Source of the DNA: Mesorhabditis belari
Lineage: Eukaryota; Nematoda; Chromadorea; Rhabditida; Rhabditidae
Assembly: GCA_958450365.1 (NCBI GenBank)
Contig: CAUEEP010000883.1
Span: 107,001 to 171,000 of the forward strand
Direction: 5' to 3'
DNA: 64,000 bases
A model generated the notes under the pieces. It was not told where the DNA came from and made no database searches. It saw only the letters and a list, made by a program, of their open reading frames with translations. Every line of letters begins with the position of its first letter. Position 1 is the first letter of the stretch. Of this stretch, positions 34,801 through 43,918 are shown piece after piece. A program made the translations under genes and the position numbers.

Positions 34801-35502
34801 AAAGTTTTTGCATTCATTCAACTTTTTGGGAAATTGACTGCACAAAGGAGAGGTCGTTTCCGAAAAAAAACTCATTTCAGCTTAGCTAGTCCTCAAGTTT
34901 TATGGTGTAAGCGCCCAGAAAAGAAAAGAAAAGTAAAGATGCTCTGAAATTGTTATATTTTAAAAAAAGTTGTATTGATATATCTATTGGCCAAACATCA
35001 AACGGTTAACTCAATTTGAACGGAGCCAAAACTTGATCCAAAGGCACCCTTCCATTTTTTGGCCACCTCTTCATCTGTGCCATCAATTTGCCCAAAAGCT
35101 GAACAAATTCAAAAACTTTTTATATCAAAATGTAGAGGAGATCTTCAGCTTTCGAATAATACCCATATATATCTTTTTCTTGATTTCGGTATCTTGAGAA
35201 ATTTACAAAATAGTAAAAAACGCGCATTCATAACTGGACAACCCAATATCATTCATTTATCCTCTAACGCTTGTATCAAATCTTCTAAAATGCATATTCT
35301 ATGAGTGAAATCAATATATTTGTAAGCTTTTAACAATTGCTTTCTTTCTTTTTGCTCACCTTGAACTCCTCGGTAAACCATTCTCATAAAAATATGGCTG
35401 CGATCTTTTCCAGACTCTCGCCTGTGCTCGTCGATTTCCCTCACATGACAATTGGTTGAATAAAAATGTTGTAGCGATCAGAAAGGGGTACAGTAATCGC
35501 AT
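22841..35502 (-). CDS. Secreted Pro/Gln-rich protein with cysteine-rich C-terminus (family unknown)
   Basis: Seventeen exons in coding order: 35360-35502, 32886-32983, 32287-32388, 31223-31297, 31005-31063, 29996-30097, 28742-28867, 27812-27871, 27146-27205, 26925-27002, 26768-26833, 26386-26460, 25556-25676, 25175-25321, 24223-24305, 23628-23707, 22841-22988; 1623 nt, 540 aa plus TAA, all phases consistent. It starts with a signal peptide (MRLLYPFLIATTFLFNQLSC), then a basic Arg-rich region to about residue 193. Residues about 194-437 are low-complexity Pro/Gln/Phe, for example FPQPSLSQFPGAFPPQ, built from small exons. Residues about 466-540 are cysteine-rich: LGCAFDFVSNSCKDVFGL then WCGQCHDFGNLFVHDCKCVRP. 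I do not recognise the family; an extracellular matrix or cuticle protein is plausible but only inferred. Introns hold a Tc3-like element and a mariner remnant. The weakest joins are exons 2-5, chosen because only this frame stays open. Confidence 0.75.
23022..23165. repeat. 11-12-base repeat (GCCCTTAAATG)
   Basis: About 12 units, in the last intron of the Pro/Gln-rich gene. Confidence 0.9.
23768..23828 (-). ncRNA. tRNA-like pseudogene, Thr(CGT)-like
   Basis: On the minus strand TAGCTCAGTGGTATAGCA is a perfect box A, followed by CTCGTAA resembling a Thr anticodon loop, and CCAGGGCTCAATTC as a decayed T arm. Stem pairing is mostly lost. Confidence 0.45.
23890..24125. mobile_element. Diverged copy of the TACCGTAAATAC MITE family
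   Basis: Retains the core CGCACACTGTAGCATAAA...GTTAGCCTACGCGACGC of this family with decayed ends. It lies in an intron of the Pro/Gln-rich gene. Confidence 0.55.
24861..25077. mobile_element. MITE, TACCGTATTTTCTCTAATAG ends
   Basis: Ends TACCGTATTTTCTCTAATAG and complement; the core has TCTGATAAGCGATTCTCGAG. Related copies at 43453-43670, 43700-43918 and 62488-62709. Confidence 0.85.
27525..27785. mobile_element. Palindromic MITE with TTACGGTTAACGGCAGGGGG ends
   Basis: Inverted ends GGTTAACGGC...TAGCGATTATCGGCGGGGG at 27521-27560 and complement at 27730-27770. About 250 bases; intron of the Pro/Gln-rich gene. Confidence 0.75.
27947..28090. repeat. 37-base tandem repeat (ACAAGCTTTACAATGTTGTA)
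   Basis: About four units, each with AACTTTATAAACAAGCTTTA. Related AAGCTTTACAA pieces flank it. Intron of the Pro/Gln-rich gene. Confidence 0.85.
28140..28385. mobile_element. Diverged copy of the TACCGTAAATAC MITE family
   Basis: Retains AAGCGCAGAAA... and TTAGACTACGCGACGC sections typical of the family; ends are poor. It lies in an intron of the Pro/Gln-rich gene. Confidence 0.5.
29400..29480. repeat. 21-base tandem repeat (AGTCAAGAATGTAGCCAAGAT)
   Basis: Nearly four units; in frame as a short repeated peptide, but no splice context supports coding. Confidence 0.8.
30340..30920 (+). pseudogene. Mariner transposase N-terminal half, split by a repeat
   Basis: Readable pieces are QVRVCLLYDFKQGKTAAESH, AWFQRFRNGDESLEDHE, then after the minisatellite DNDILRAAIESDP and HAIGKAIKCGKWLPHEL. 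This is the helix-turn-helix half of a mariner transposase with a stop after DP and frame breaks. The catalytic domain is absent. Confidence 0.85.
30515..30757. repeat. 16-base minisatellite (GGTAGACACCTCTAGC)
   Basis: About 15 units, with AAGC/TAGC and GG/TG variants, sitting inside the mariner transposase remnant. Confidence 0.92.
31640..31865. repeat. Dispersed tandem repeat (GTATTCAGTCTAGATTAGC-like)
   Basis: Imperfect 20-30-base units. A related block is at 57760-57920 in the lustrin-like gene. Intron of the Pro/Gln-rich gene. Confidence 0.75.
32225..32282. repeat. 9-base repeat (TTTCTCTAA)
   Basis: Six units, just downstream of exon 3 (32287-32388) of the Pro/Gln-rich gene. Confidence 0.85.
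32495..33092. repeat. Direct duplication of a 115-base segment overlapping exon 2
   Basis: CGATAGAGACGTCT...TTTACAAGTTAAGTT...CTCGAATCCAGA at 32500-32612 recurs at 32977-33092. The second copy includes the splice acceptor and first bases of exon 2 (ending 32983); the first copy lies in intron 2. Confidence 0.8.
33165..34744 (+). mobile_element. Tc3-like DNA transposon, apparently complete
   Basis: A 1580-base element flanked by TA at 33163-33164 and 34745-34746. The terminal inverted repeats are about 210 bases each and begin CACTCTGTCAAAAAATTATA. The outer motif GTCAAAAAATTATA(G)ACGCAC recurs at the inner end of each arm (about 33344-33372 and 34541-34570), recalling the two transposase-binding sites per end in C. 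elegans Tc3. The arms differ at only a few positions, which suggests recent activity. It lies in intron 1 of the Pro/Gln-rich gene and splits an older MITE. Confidence 0.9.
33460..34523 (+). CDS. Tc3-like transposase (DD34E), one short intron
   Basis: Cut-and-paste transposase for the surrounding element. Exon 1 is 33460-33876 and exon 2 is 33915-34523, joined in phase by a 38-base intron (GTTGGT...TTTAG); spliced length 341 aa, close to the 329 aa of C. elegans Tc3A. The start MPLGKQLDVVEKTR follows a TTTTCAG, so an upstream untranslated exon is possible. The N-terminus has paired helix-turn-helix character (GHSNRDIAHRIGRSEKCIRTYL is the first HTH, split here only for description). Catalytic residues are visible: Asp144 in WSDEKKFN, Asp231 in MHDNASIH and Glu266 in NPIENVWG, with 34 residues between the last two. 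NFGGGSYIVWGAF and RSPDLNP-type CSPDLNPIEN motifs fit the Tc1/mariner superfamily, Tc3 branch. No stop or frameshift was seen after splicing, so the protein may be functional. Confidence 0.88.
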
Positions 35503-35802
35503 ACAGTGAAAGAAGCCTGAAAATTGTTTGAAAATCAGAATATTAATGAATGAAATGAAAATATTAATGAAATTTTTAAAAAAAATCCATACTGTATATA
35601 ATTCCAAAACCTGAAATGGAAGAACTCACCATCTCGGATGGCAACAAAAAGAAAGAATGAAATAAGAAGGCTTTTTTCTTTAGTTTAAACATAAATTTTA
35701 TCAAATCGTGTCAAAAAGTGTTTTTTAAAGTGCTAACTAGTAGAAGAATAGTATAAGAATTTGTGAAAGCAATTGTGAAAATTAAAAAGCAAAAGATTTT
35801 CC

Positions 35803-35866
35803 AGCTGGGGATTCGAACCAACTAGATGTCTTGACGATCTCGTGATCGAGATTACCACGGATGGAA
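35803..35866 (-). ncRNA. tRNA-like T-arm next to telomeric repeat
   Basis: On the minus strand TTGGTTCGAATCCCCAGC resembles a T arm, preceded by a hairpin with CGATC/GATCG. No clear box A. It directly adjoins the TTAGGC array. Confidence 0.3.
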
Positions 35867-35872
35867 ATGGTC

Positions 35873-35975
35873 AGCCTGAGCCTAAGCCTAAGCCTAAGCC
35901 TAAGCCTAAGTCCAAGCCTGAGCCTAAGCCTAAGCCTAAGCCTAAGCCTAAGCCTAAGCCTAAGCCTAAGCCAAA
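35873..35975 (-). repeat. Interstitial nematode telomere repeat (TTAGGC)n
   Basis: CCTAAG units, that is TTAGGC on the minus strand, about 15 units with two variant units (TCCAAG, CCTGAG). TTAGGC is the nematode telomere repeat. It lies about 370 bases upstream of the Pro/Gln-rich gene's start codon. Confidence 0.93.
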
Positions 35976-36181
35976 CACCTTCTTCGCAGATCGTCCAATT
36001 AATTCGTTATCCAATGTTCTATTAGGTAGAAAATTGAAACAGAATTTGAATGATCTTTGTTCCTTTGCTTAGACCTTTGTTTCCCCTTGTTCCTTTGTTC
36101 AGTATACTTTTACTTTTTCAGTATTATACATTGAGTTATTGCGTTATTGCGTTATTGTTATTGCACGCTCAAATGCGTCAA

Positions 36182-36370
36182 AAAAATACCGTATTTCTAA
36201 ATATCAATATTACCATTGTGTAGCCCTTGAAAAGAGCTTTCAGAAAATGTATAACACTAATAGTTTAAACGCAAAGACAAGGGAGTTACAGACGCGCGAA
36301 AGTGACGATCGTTTTTCAATGATGATATTTCATTGTCCAGTACTACAGTCTAGTACTACAGTCTAGTACT
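36182..36370. mobile_element. MITE fragment, CTGGACAATGAAATATGATA family
   Basis: Contains ACGCGCGAAAGTGACGATCG and TTGTGTAGCCCTTGAAAAGA, shared with 59319-59547 and 59600-59797. One arm is missing; followed by CAGTCTAGTACTA repeats (36340-36385). Confidence 0.75.
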
Positions 36371-36661
36371 ACAGTCCAGTACTGTAATTACTCGAGTCAA
36401 ATTTGCATGAGTAAATTTCGTCATCGCTTCGTCATCGCTCGTCATTTTTCTTTGCAATAATTTTCGCCAAAAGTACTGCAATTTTTGCCAAGTGTGCGTT
36501 TTAAAAAAAAACGTATTACTCACGAGGAACTCACGAGGAACACACTCTACTATCCACTACATCATGACTATCGCTGAAACGGGCAGCGTAAACTGGACTC
36601 AAGAGTTTATAGGAAAAACTTCGAGTTATTTAGTAGATTTTGATAAAATTGAAATTTTTGA

Positions 36662-36748
36662 GAGGTCGGAGGAGAGATCAATGGAGGAGCGATCAATGGA
36701 GGAGAGCCCAATGGAGGAGCGATCAATGGAGGAGAGATCAATGTCTGA
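36662..36748. repeat. 18-base repeat (ATCAATGGAGGAGCGATC)
   Basis: About five units; open in frame as repeated RSMEE, but no exon context. Confidence 0.85.
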
Positions 36749-37011
36749 AGTTCGATTTTGGAGTTGAAATTGAATGTTTCAAACATGGAAACAAAGGAAA
36801 AATGGTAGAAATTATCAAGAGAAATTTGAGTTTACATAAAAATACCCAAAAAAACACGTAAAAATATTTATTTGAAACTGAGAAAATTAATCAACTTTTC
36901 TTTTCTACTATACGAAAATCTTGAAAATTGACTTTATAAATCAAGGGTGATCTTGGTCAGGGCCGATTTTTCAGGACAAGCCACTCATTTTTGCTCAATT
37001 TCCAAAGGCAA

Positions 37012-37572
37012 GAGATACTTGAGAGTCAAGTCTGAGACTCTCAAGTCAGAGGGCCAATTCTGAGACGCTCAAGTCAGAGACCAAGTCAGAGGCCAAGCCA
37101 GAGGCCAAGCCAGAGGCCAAGTCAGAGACTCTCAATTCAGAGCCCAAGTCTGAGCCTCTCAAGTCAGAGGCCAAGTCTGAGCCTCTCAAGTCAAAGAGCA
37201 AAGTCTGAGACTCTCAATTCAGAGGCCAAGTCTGAGCCTCTCAAGTCAAAGAGCAAAGTCTGAGACTCTCAATTCAGAGGCCAAGTCTGAGCCTCTCAAG
37301 TCAAAGAGCCAAGTCAGAGCCTCTCAAGTCAAAGAGCCAAGTCTGAGCCTCTCAAGTCAAAGAGCCAAGTCAGAGCCTCTCAAGTCAAAGAGCCAAGTCT
37401 GAGCCTCTCAAGTCAAAGAGCCAAGTCAGAGCCTCTCAAGTCAAAGAGCCAAGTCTGAGCCTCTCAAGTCAAAGAGCCAAGTCAGAGGCCAAGTCTGAAC
37501 CTCTCAATTCAGAGGCCAAGTTTGAGCCTCTCAAGTCAGAGACCAAGTCTGAGCCTCTCAATTCAGAGAGTC
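37012..37572. repeat. 28-base minisatellite (AAGTCTGAGCCTCTCAAGTC)
   Basis: About 20 units over 560 bases, with alternating CTGAG/CAGAG and AAAGAGCC/AGAGGCC variants forming a higher-order 56-base period around 37310-37480. Confidence 0.9.
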
Positions 37573-38136
37573 AAGTCAACTAAATTCAAAGTCAAGCCAA
37601 GCTAAAGCCAAGATTTCAGGCCAAATCCAACAGTAAGATTGTTTTAAAGGCCAATTCAAAGCTACTGGCTTTTGGCTTGGCTTTTTGGAACAAGCCTGGA
37701 CTCAACAAATTTGCATAAAGTTCAATTTTCAAAGAAATTAGCTTTGTCTTGATTCGAGATTGAAAGCCGAGCACAAGAAAAGTGAAATGATTGGGGGAAA
37801 TTTATTCAAGAGTGAAAGTCCTTCACTTTCTTTCACTTGACTGCTTTTTTGACTCGAAGAGATCAATCATTCGATGGATACACACTGAGACAATCCGCCT
37901 TTTCATTTCCCTTTTCCCGATTGGGTTTTGTCAAGAAATTTTCCCTCTTTTCCACTCATTTGGATGTCAAATGTCAAAATGGAAAGTGAGAGTTCGTTTT
38001 TGGGGGGGAAAAAAAAGAGGTGATGCTAGCTTTGCTTTTTTGCTTTTGATTGTGATGCTTTGATTAGCTTTTGATTGTGATGCTTTGATGAAAAATTGAT
38101 TAGTTATTGATTCAACGACTAGGAAACTATTGAAAC

Positions 38137-39120
38137 GGGAGTGGGACAAATGCGACCTTTTTTTTGCGCACCCGGACATTTGCGCATCTTTTTTTCCGCA
38201 CTTAGCCCATTAGCGTACCTTTTTTCGCGTCTTTTTAGAGCAAAAAAGCTCTAAAAAGTTAATATTAACCAATTTCTATTCCAAAAGTTGTTTTTCTAGG
38301 TAATTTTAGGGCTTAGAATCGAAATTTTGACATATCAGAGCTTGTGGAAGCGAACGGACGGAGTTATACAAAGAGAAAAATCGACAATTTTCTGTAATTT
38401 GATCTAGCCGTAATTTGACCTTAAATACCTCTTGCTCTCTTATGTATTGTTAGATCTAAATATCTTCTCTTATTTATCCAGTATTACAGGTTTGGTACTT
38501 TGTGGTTTTTATCGTACAACTGACTTCAAGTCCTCAGTTAAAATTGTGATGTAAAGATCTTTATTCGTTCTATTTAATCGAGTGTTATTTTCCATAAATA
38601 TTATTGTTTCGATCAATGAAAATAGCACATGAAAGGGCAGCACTTGTGAGAAAAGCCGAGTCATTCGAGCTATTGAAAAGATTTTTGACGTATCAATCTT
38701 TGTTATGTTATCAAGCTCTTTAGAAGAAGCGTCGCTTGACCGCTGACAATGATTTTGAAATTTTGACATATCAAAGCTTGTGGAAACAAACGGACGGAGT
38801 TATACAAAGAGAAAAATCGACAATTTTCTGTAATTTGATCTAGCCGTTTTGTCTTTTGGTTCCACATTGGTTTTGGTTGTTTTTGGTTGGTTTTGTTGGT
38901 TCCACACGCTCTGTTATGTCAAAATTTCGATTCTACGCCCTAAAATTACCTAGAAACCTAGAAAAACAACTTTTGGAATAGAAATTGGTTAATATTAGCT
39001 TTTTAGAGCTTTTTTGCTCTAAAAAGACGCGAAAAAAGGTGCGCTAATGGGCATGGTGCGGAAAAAAAGGTGCGCAAATGTCCGGGTGCGCAAAAAAAAG
39101 GTAGCATTTGTCCCACTCCC
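38137..39120. mobile_element. Palindromic MITE, enlarged copy with internal insertion
   Basis: Matches 21087-21568 at both ends, but carries about 350 unrelated bases (about 38406-38756) between two direct copies of a 95-base internal segment (38308-38405 and 38757-38848). Confidence 0.8.
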
Positions 39121-39241
39121 ATAGAAAATTTGATTTGAATTGATTGAAATTTGATTTGATTTCAATTGAAAAGTCTAATAACAAGTTGAAAATGATTTTG
39201 AATTGAATTGGCTGCTTTAAAATGCTCGAAATTTTTCTTCT

Positions 39242-39436
39242 TCAATTCTTTTGAAAGATTTCAAGTAGTTTAAGGGAAGGATTTGAATGGGAAAAGTTTT
39301 TTGAAAAGATTTGAATAGATTTGGAAAGATGAGGGCGCGCGTTGTCGTGAATGAGAGCGATCTTTGACTTGGAGGGCCTATTCTTCTTCAAGGATTGATT
39401 TAAATAGTTCAAAAGCTTTCTTCTGACAATAAACAA
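39242..39436 (-). pseudogene. Second, more decayed mariner transposase fragment
   Basis: Encodes KKNRPSKSKIALIHDNARPH, nearly the same as in 39600-40080, but the rest is unrelated or frameshifted. It lies just outside the neighbouring mariner element, so it is a separate relic. Confidence 0.65.
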
Positions 39437-39544
39437 GTGTCAATGTACTCGTCAAGTGTCAATTGAGAAAAAATTAGTTTCAAAGTTGGATTATTGAAAA
39501 CGAAGAAAGGCGATTTTAATTGTTTAACATAAAATAAATAAATG

Positions 39545-40445
39545 TTAGGTTGGTGAATTGAAAACTGCGGGACTTTGAACTAAAATTTATTCAACATAAA
39601 ACCATAAAACCATTCCACATAATTTCCATTATTATTTCCATTATATTATTGACGACATCTGCCCATTTTACAGGCAATTTGCGGATTCCTTTTTCGTAGT
39701 AGGATTTTGGTTTTGAATCGAAAAACTTTCAAAGCCAATTTTTGACTGCTTCTTTCGAATCGAAGTGTTCTTTCGCAAGCTCATTACTCATGATCCAGAA
39801 TAAATAGTAATCAGAAGGGGCGAGGTCCGGACTGTATAGGGAATGCGCCAAAAGTTCCCAAAAAAGGCTATTTATTTTAGAGCGAGTCAGTTTTGCAACA
39901 TGAGGGCGCGCGTTGTCGTGGATGAGAACGATCTTTGACTTGGAGAACCTATTCTTCTTCAGGAATTCATTCACCTTTCCCAACTGTTCACTGTATTTGA
40001 TTGCATTAAGGGTCGTCTTGCTATCCAGCAACTCCCAGTGCACCGGGGTCGTAGTAGGATTTTGGTTTGTATGTGAGACAAGTGTGAGACTCAACAATGG
40101 AGGACTGGAGATCTCCAATGTCCCAGTTTGAGCACTTTCTTCAAAAGAAACCCATTTTGGTCTCCATGTCAATGGAAAAGCTGTAGAGAATCAAAAATTA
40201 GGCTTATAGCCAAATTTCCAAAAAGATACACTTAGTAGTTTCGCTTAAAATGCAAGTTTTGTGAAAATTCGTAAATTTCGCATTTCTTGAAAACCAGTTT
40301 TTGAATCGTTCTGAAAATTTGGATATAAGCTTGATTTTTGATTCTCTACAACTTTTCCATTGACACCAAAATGGGTTTCTTTTAAAGAAGGTGCTCAAAC
40401 TGTCACATAAGACAATAGCCGGCAGTTTTCAATTCACCAATCCAA
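39545..40445 (-). mobile_element. Mariner element, decayed, with transposase segment
   Basis: Ends TTAGGTTGGTGAATTGAAAA and the complementary CAATTCACCAATCCAA. About 900 bases, the longest copy of the family also seen at 16054-16407 and 42336-42862. Confidence 0.8.
39600..40080 (-). pseudogene. Mariner transposase C-terminal half (DD34D), truncated
   Basis: Minus-strand reading shows LIHDNARPHVAK, then HSLYSPDLAPSDYYLF, with 34 residues between the two aspartates, the mariner signature. It continues after a frame break to SYYEKGIRKLPVKWADVV. The N-terminal DNA-binding half and the first catalytic Asp are missing. Confidence 0.85.
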
Positions 40446-41187
40446 TATTTTGCCAAATCACCAACCCAATATTTGTTTAAATGACAATAATGCTTAATTT
40501 AAGAGTTTAAAATCTAAGTTTAACTTCCAAAAATTGAAAAAAACGATTCGAATTTGAAGGTTGAAGAATAAAAATGAAATCAATGACAAATTTAACGTAA
40601 AAACTAAGTTTTAATATATTCGGATTTCAAATGAAAAGAATAGAAATAATACAAAATCTTCAACAATTTAAGTAAGCTAAAAAAAGTCCACAAATGGTAA
40701 AGCTGTTGAGTTTTAAATCAAAAATCAAGGTGAGCATTTTTTTTTGTCTATCATTCACAACAATTCCGATTCGTTTTCTCTTTTCTTTTTCCATTCAAGA
40801 GGGTCAATTTGAATAGTCCTTGACGTGAATTGATAAGTAGTATTCATACAAAAATGTTTAGAGAATCAAATGAAAAAAAAACCAAAAATCTCTAACCACA
40901 AATGGTTAGAGAAAAGAAAACTCTAACCAATGCAGAAAATTTTCGGAAAAGAAGAAAGAAAGTGGCTATCCATTAAGACCAGCATTGTTGATTTTAAAAG
41001 ACCAATTTTGAAACTCACTTTTTCAACTCAAACTCAAACTCAAGCTTTTTTAAGCTTTCTTGCTTTAAATTTTCTTTTAATCTTGAAAAAAAGGAATCGA
41101 GTCACTTTAGGGACAAGTTTAGTGTGGTCAAAATAGAGTTAGCTTCCCAAAATTGAAGATTTAACAAAAAAGGATAACTATATACAG
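40446..41187. other. Intergenic, no gene seen
   Basis: AT-rich with AAAA/TTTT runs; no motif that I can support. Confidence 0.4.
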
Positions 41188-41360
41188 TGGAACCTCTCTA
41201 TAACGTAACTCACGGGACGGCTATAGCTTACGTTATATAGAGGTTTACGTTATATAGAGTGCCGTTTATATAGCTTAACGTCGGCCGGGACCGGTCACGC
41301 CTTACGTTATAGAGAGGTTTACGTTATATCGAGGTTCGTTATAGAGAGGTTCGACTGTAT
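41188..41360. mobile_element. Pogo/Tigger-type MITE, CAGTGGAACCTCTCTATAAC ends
   Basis: About 170-base palindrome, ends CAGTGGAACCTCTCTATAAC and GTTATAGAGAGGTTCGACTG, flanked by TA. These ends are typical of pogo-like elements. Confidence 0.85.
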
Positions 41361-41784
41361 ATCATTTCTATATGAATTCATTAAAAAAGTCTAACGGAAA
41401 TGCATTTACAGAAATTTAGATAGAGCGTAAGTTCAAAACCCTCAAAATTATCAAAAAAAACCGTCCCCCGGGACATATTCATCATGTCATGCTTCATGAG
41501 TTCCTACAAGAGCACCGTGCAGGCTTGGCAGCTGCTAATATGCTTGGCAGCTGCGAACAAAAGAGAAAACTTAAAGAACTTTTCTTGACCTAAAAGTAAG
41601 CCCTCAACAAAGAGAGTTTAAATTCTATGTTTCAAAATTTAATTTAGATATTATAAAGGCAATCACCTAATGAAGTTAAGATCAAAAACCCAAAAGAAGA
41701 TCAGATCTTGGTGAAAGTACAAAAGTAAATGTTTCAAATAAAACTCGGCAATTGCTTCAATTGCTTCAATTGCTCAAATCCAAA

Positions 41785-41942
41785 TACAGTCGACCTTCGA
41801 TTCAACGAATTTGAAATTCTAAAACGTGTTCAAAATTTCTGCGTCGCTGTTCCAGCTAAATGCAATCCGTGGCCGTCCAGTGCGGCTACGCAGAAAATTT
41901 GAGGCACTTTTTAGGTTCGTTATATCGAAGTTCGACTATACC
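41785..41942. mobile_element. Second pogo/Tigger-type MITE, CAGTCGACCTTCGATTCAAC ends
   Basis: About 155 bases; ends ACAGTCGACCTTCGATTC and ATATCGAAGTTCGACTAT. It is abutted by a TACCGTAAATACTCTAATAG end of another MITE at 41940. Confidence 0.75.
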
Positions 41943-42335
41943 GTAAATACTCTAATAGAACGATTTGAAAGCAAAAAAAAAAGCAATAGAAAGACAGAAT
42001 GTGGTGGGGAAATGTGTTCACTGAAAGAAAAGAAGAAACTCAGCTGGAGTGAAAAGGAAGAAAGTTGACAAAAGGGAAAATGGGGAGAACTGTCTCCTTT
42101 TTTTCTCCTTTTTTCTCTTTTTAAAGATTTTCTGAATCCCCGCAGATAGGGAAAAGTGAGACCGATCGGGGTGAGAATGCGAGCAAAGAGAAAAGATTTT
42201 TCTGTTTCAAAAATCCCATCTCTCTAGAGAACTTGAATCTAGTGAGGTGAGAAAGGGAGATTGTCCACAAATATGAAAATTTGTGGGCAAATCTCCGTTG
42301 ACAAATGTTCAGAGCTGGTGCTCTTTGGCAAAATA

Positions 42336-42862
42336 TTGGATTGGTGAATTGAAAACTTCGGGCTATTGTCTTATGTGACAGTTTGAGCACTTTCTTCGAA
42401 AGAAACCCATTTTGGTGTCAATGGAAAAGCTGTAGAGAATCAAAAATCAAGCTTATATCCAAATTTTCAGAACGATTCAAAAACTGGTTTTCAAGAAATG
42501 CCAAATTTACGAATTTTCACAAAACTTGCATTTTAAGCGAAACTACTAAGTGTATCTTTTTGGAAATTTGGCTATAAGCCTAATTTTTGATTCTCTACAA
42601 CTTTTCCATTGACACCAAAATGGGTTTCTTTTGAAGAAAGTGCTCAAATGCTCAAACTGGGACATCTCCAGTCCTCCATTTTTGAGTCTCACACTTGTCT
42701 CACAGACAAACCAAAATCCTACTACGAAAGAGGAATCCGCAAATTGCCTGTAAAATGGGCAGAAGTCGTCAATAATAATGGAAATTATTTGGAATGAATT
42801 GATGGTTTTATGTTCAATAAATTTTAGTTCAAAGTCCCGCAGCTTTCAATTCACCAACCCAA
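42336..42862 (+). mobile_element. Mariner-derived element, internal deletion copy
   Basis: Ends TTGGATTGGTGAATTGAAAA and CAATTCACCAACCCAA with TA on both sides. It keeps the transposase C-terminus (SYYERGIRKLPVKWAEVVNN...NYLE, 42700-42797) fused to terminal palindrome sequence. Confidence 0.85.
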
Positions 42863-43452
42863 TACCTTTAATCTTTGCTTTAATCAGAAATACTTCTCAA
42901 AAACGATCTAATAGCGGGTTTTTCTGGCTTGTAACTATTGTTACCATCTCGCGAGCACAAAATTATTGACTTTTGTGTTGTTGCTTGCCTAGAAACACCT
43001 GTGGCTTGGATAAATTGTGTTTGTCACAAGCTCTCGTTAAGCTTTCATCAAAGAAACAAAACTGAAATGTGATTTTGATATTTTGATATTTTCCAATGAA
43101 TCGACTTTTGAAATATCAAATTTAGTAAACTGTAAAAACAATCTAGAAAGTAGTCTGTTCCAACTCCAGTGCTTTCTTGACGTTTTTTTTTTGCATAAAC
43201 CAATTTGGAGAGCGCTAAACGACCAGCGAGCTCACAAAAGTTCCCAGAAATATCGAACAGCCTTTATATAGTAAATAATTTTTAAAAAAGCATATGCATT
43301 TATAGATCAAAAGAATATCTAAAGCAGCAAGAGTTAGAACTTGATTCCCCGAGCACTAATTCACTTAGATTACCATTAGAATTCAGTATACTGGACTCAA
43401 CACAACTACACTCAAAAAGAGGAATTAATCGTTGCTAAAGTTGAAACCGATA

Positions 43453-43918
43453 TCGTATTTTCTCTAATAGTAGTGTACCCAAAGTTTCGCCTAAATTGCT
43501 CGAAATCTCAAGAACCGCTTATCAGAACCCATCGATGTGGGATCAGAAAATGTAGCTGATGATGAGATCTTGTGGGGGATTTGAGTGTTGAGCTTCTGGG
43601 AAAACTTGGAAACTGTAAAATCGTCATCAATTCGGCTCACCCGGAAATATTAGGGAAATAGATCAGTCTGAACTACTAGCCTAACCTGGAATAACATACT
43701 GTCTTCTCTCTAATAGTAGTGCATCCTGAGCGTCTGCTCAATTCTTTGAAATCTCGAGAACCGCTTATCAGAACCTATCGATGTGGGGTCGGAAAATGTA
43801 GCTGACGATGAGATCTAGTGGGGGATTAGAGTGTTGAGCTTCTGCAAAAGCTTTGAAACCGTAAAATAGTCACCAACTCGGCTCGCTAGGGTGCACTACT
43901 ATTAGAGAAAATATGGTA
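43453..43918. mobile_element. Two adjacent MITE copies, CGTATTTTCTCTAATAGTAG family
   Basis: A decayed copy (43453-about 43670) and a better one (43700-43918). Both sit between direct repeats of a 110-base segment (AAGAATATCTAAAGCAGCAA at 43311 and 43937), so a flanking region was also duplicated. Confidence 0.8.

Larger units (their letters stand above)
33094..35246. mobile_element. MITE with TTGGGTTGTCCAG ends, split by the Tc3-like element
   Basis: The outer ends are inverted repeats starting TTGGGTTGTCCAGTTATGAA, flanked by TA (33092-33093, 35247-35248). Without the Tc3 insertion it is about 570 bases. An inner palindrome (AAGCTGAAGATCTCCTCTAC at about 34771 and its complement near 35133) makes it foldable. 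No transposase was seen. The ends resemble mariner-type termini, so a mariner source is likely. Confidence 0.8.

Noticed and set aside
36492..36767. 91-codon plus-strand ORF
   Set aside because: Its C-terminal half is an 18-base tandem repeat, and nothing in it resembles a known protein or a spliced exon.
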